Shown: one piece after another, positions 44,471 to 46,590 of the stretch | Numbering within the stretch: the first letter of the stretch is position 1 | How the letters are laid out: every line of letters starts with the position of its first letter | Source: Catenaria anguillulae PL171 | Taxonomy: Eukaryota; Blastocladiomycota; Blastocladiomycetes; Blastocladiales; Catenariaceae | Assembly (NCBI GenBank): GCA_002102555.1 | Contig: MCFL01000191.1 | Location: 1 to 46,590, forward strand | Direction: 5' to 3' | DNA length: 46,590 bases | Made by a program: the position numbers and the translations under genes | The notes under the pieces: model-generated | The model's input: the letters and a program-made list of their open reading frames with translations, nothing else | The model's database searches: none | Told to the model about the DNA's origin: nothing

Positions 44471-45310
44471 TCAATTGGCCATTGAAAACAAACACAACTC
44501 TGCGGGATCACTCGTGTTTGGGGGGACGAGGGCCTTGGCAAGCAACTGGGTCGCGGCCCCGAGCACGGGACGCACGGCCTTGGAATAGAGCGTGCCAAAC
44601 AAGGGCACTTCTTCAATCAAGTCCATGAGACTCCAAATGTCCTCGAAATGTACAACCACGCCAGTTACCTTGTTGAGCGTGATCTTGCTGACTGTGCGGA
44701 TCGTGACCGAGAACGGGAGCCAGCTGTGGGCAGGGGGGGGGGTTGTTTCAACAAGTACACTCCATGTGAGCGATGTGATGAATGGCGTTATCGAACAAGA
44801 GGATATGCAACATGTCTTCACATACCGGAGACGGTAAACCACATCGGCATCAATGCACACCACATGCGTGTCGGCCACGGCCAAGTCGGACGATTCCGTG
44901 ATGGACAGCACCCGCTTTTCGATCGAGCTGAAGGCCAGCAGGTTGCCGGCAAACACACCCTTGATGAGGTTGGTAGATGAGGCGACGACGAGCGGATCTG
45001 GTTGGGCGGTTTCAGCAGAGGAGTCAACCAAGGGCTATGATACCACCTGCACCTGAGGACATGATGCAAGTCTGCGGAGGACACGATCAAGGCTCGTCGA
45101 GAGACGGACCGGCAAAGGTCGAGTCGTTGTCAAAGTAGTCGGCAACGATCTGGGCTTGCAAGGCCGTGTCGGTCGAGTTGAGGCCGGCGTACACGTCGAG
45201 GGCAATGTCGCGCAACGGTTTGGTTGCGCGCTGGGCGCCACCCGCCTTTGCCAGCGGGGTCGAGGCGAGTGCGGGCCGTTGGCGGCGGACAAGAGCGTTT
45301 GGTTGGGCAT
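44471..45310 (-). CDS. NTF2/SnoaL-like domain protein with one frame break in exon 1
   Basis: Exons 45310-45110, 44997-44826 and 44723-44471 total 626 bases, one short of a multiple of three. The ATG at 45310 gives MPNQTLLSAANGP. The domain then continues in another frame from about 45267 as ALASTPLAKAGGAQRATKPL and RDIALDVYAGLNSTDTALQA. A single missing base near 45268 reconciles them, giving about 208 residues. After the introns the protein reads STFADPLVVASSTNLIKGVF, VVYRLRWLPFSVTIRTVSKI and VTGVVVHFEDIWSLMDLIEE. The AQIVADYFDNDSTFADPLV pattern and the late strand with HFEDIWSL are typical of fungal SnoaL/SigF-like NTF2-fold proteins of unknown function. Intron 2 contains a 10-base C run as part of its polypyrimidine tract (minus strand). 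Assignment is by pattern. Confidence 0.65.
44733..44742. repeat. G homopolymer, 10 bases (intronic)
   Basis: A run of ten G on the plus strand, which is C on the transcribed minus strand, immediately before the acceptor of intron 2 of the NTF2-like gene. Confidence 0.8.
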
Positions 45311-46590
45311 GGTGACGATGATGGCGGCGGTTAGAATTCCATTGACGTCAATGATTCGCTCTGGTAAGTAGGCCTAGCACACAGAGAGGTAGAGCAAGGG
45401 CCCATTGGTCTTTATAAGTATGTGGGCCTGTATGCTAACATCAAACAATTTTACACGACAATTTGGGCTCATGGCACGTTTTTCAACTTGCTCCAACACA
45501 CGACGCGTCCTACTGGACGCAAAATTAGCTCTCCATTTGCAGATGTTGTCGCTGCTATTCTCGTAGAATTCACAAAGAGGTACTGATGCTTGCTTGCTCA
45601 GATTACGCCTCTTCCTTATCGCTTGCACACTCGCGGCCTTCCCAAAATCATCATGATCGCAGAATTCCTGCCGTCCAGTCGCACGCTCGCACTGTCGAGC
45701 TGCCAAAGAAAAATGGTCAAATGTGCAAAGCGATTGACAGCTAGTAGGAACTGGGGTTGGGTGCCGCAAGGACTCAATACGCTTGCCATGGACTCGTGTG
45801 ACATGTGTCGAGATTCCCGAGCAAGTCGACATGTCACCTTAATGCATTTCCCGAGATGCACAGCACACATGCATGATGGGGCCCGTGAATGTGCATGTGG
45901 CCCACGGCCCCAGCAGAGTTCGCCGAAGTAGGAAAACTCGTTCACGTCTCAGGAAACGATCTTCTTTCCCTTAGCCAGGGCAGAAATGGACTTGTGACGA
46001 AAAGTGTGAGAGTGTAACCGCGAGAACCAGGGTGAAATGTTTTGTTGATTCTTGTCCACGTCGCGTTCGCAATTTTTGGCCCAACTGTTTTGTAGCTATT
46101 GTTTTAACTCGCAGAATAAGTTTCTCGGCCATATGTAAATACCACTTGCGAATGGTCACGATCCTGATGGTCATGGGCGTCCATGTGTCTCTGACATCGT
46201 CTTTCGCCACCCGCTGGTGTGCACGTCGGAGGAAGACCAATCAGCTGGTGTCCAATTCCAATTGAAAGGATGTTTAATAGTACGAGGGTCATATTGTGGC
46301 TTGTTGGTGTGCTTGAGTGGTGCTGGCCCCGGCTGGGCCAAAGCAAGCAAGGAGCAATGGGTTGGGGCAAAGGATCTGATCACATGCGTGATCAACGACA
46401 AGAATCTCATGTGATAGATGGTCAGGCGCGCTTTGATGAGCGTTGCGGCCAATGGGGGCTTTCGGCGGTCCAACAGCTGCACTCTGCACTCTGCAGATCG
46501 AAAAAACAAAAAAGAAGGAAACAAGAATTGAATTTTGCTCAGATCTTGATTTTGATTCGTAAATTCTCTCGAGGTGTAACTGTACAGGAC
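45311..46590. other. Terminal stretch, no gene recognised
   Basis: About 1.28 kb to the end of the window. Several ORFs of 65-150 codons exist on both strands but lack any domain or splice logic. It should include the promoter of the NTF2-like gene. Confidence 0.4.

Overview
The window looks like nuclear DNA of a fungus, most likely a flagellated (zoosporic) early-diverging lineage, with Blastocladiomycota as my best guess. The genes are intron-containing and lie on both strands. Introns are short (about 60-135 nt) with GT-AG ends and often a CTAAC-like branch site. The gene content is fungal: a white-collar-2-like PAS/GATA factor, a Gvp36-type BAR protein, Sec27/COPB2, eL34, and HEM14. A protein with a TSNAXIP1-like (ciliary/flagellar) domain and a divergent repeat protein carrying L/I-x-WW motifs point to a flagellated group. 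The phylum is inference; no rRNA gene is present to settle it.

Layout, left to right. 0-5.7 kb: a small membrane ORF, a five-exon GVP36-like BAR gene (-), a secreted trypsin-fold protease (+) and a WW-repeat protein (-). 6.7-7.7 kb: a tentative four-exon gene with a mitochondrial-type leader (+). 8.0-10.9 kb: coatomer beta-prime (-), divergent from a TSNAXIP1-like gene at 11.6-13.4 kb (+). 13.4-15.6 kb: gene-poor, with microsatellites and a probable 5'UTR intron leading into the WC-2-like gene at 15.6-18.8 kb (+). 18.8-21.1 kb: no gene recognised. 21.1-24.6 kb: two tandem genes that look like diverged paralogues of an unknown family (+). 24.7-26.8 kb: a BCS1-like AAA ATPase with a large acidic insertion (-). 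28.1-32.7 kb: a 1490-residue two-RRM SR-type protein (+). 32.7-35.6 kb: no gene recognised. 35.6-37.4 kb: a MEF2-type MADS-box factor (+). 38.0 kb: a four-helix membrane protein (+). 39.0-40.6 kb: short/branched-chain acyl-CoA dehydrogenase (+), convergent with eL34 (-) at 40.9-41.8 kb. 42.7-45.3 kb: HEM14 (+) and an NTF2/SnoaL-like gene (-), both interrupted by single-base frame breaks.

This is ordinary, functionally mixed euchromatin, with no operon or biosynthetic cluster. I found no convincing multi-gene system, CRISPR array, transposon, tRNA or rRNA. The points most worth following are the tandem paralogue pair, the clustered one-base frame breaks in HEM14 and its neighbour, the charged insertion in the BCS1-like ATPase, and the repeated basic motif in the SR-type protein. 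Splice sites were placed by eye, using reading-frame continuity and family conservation.
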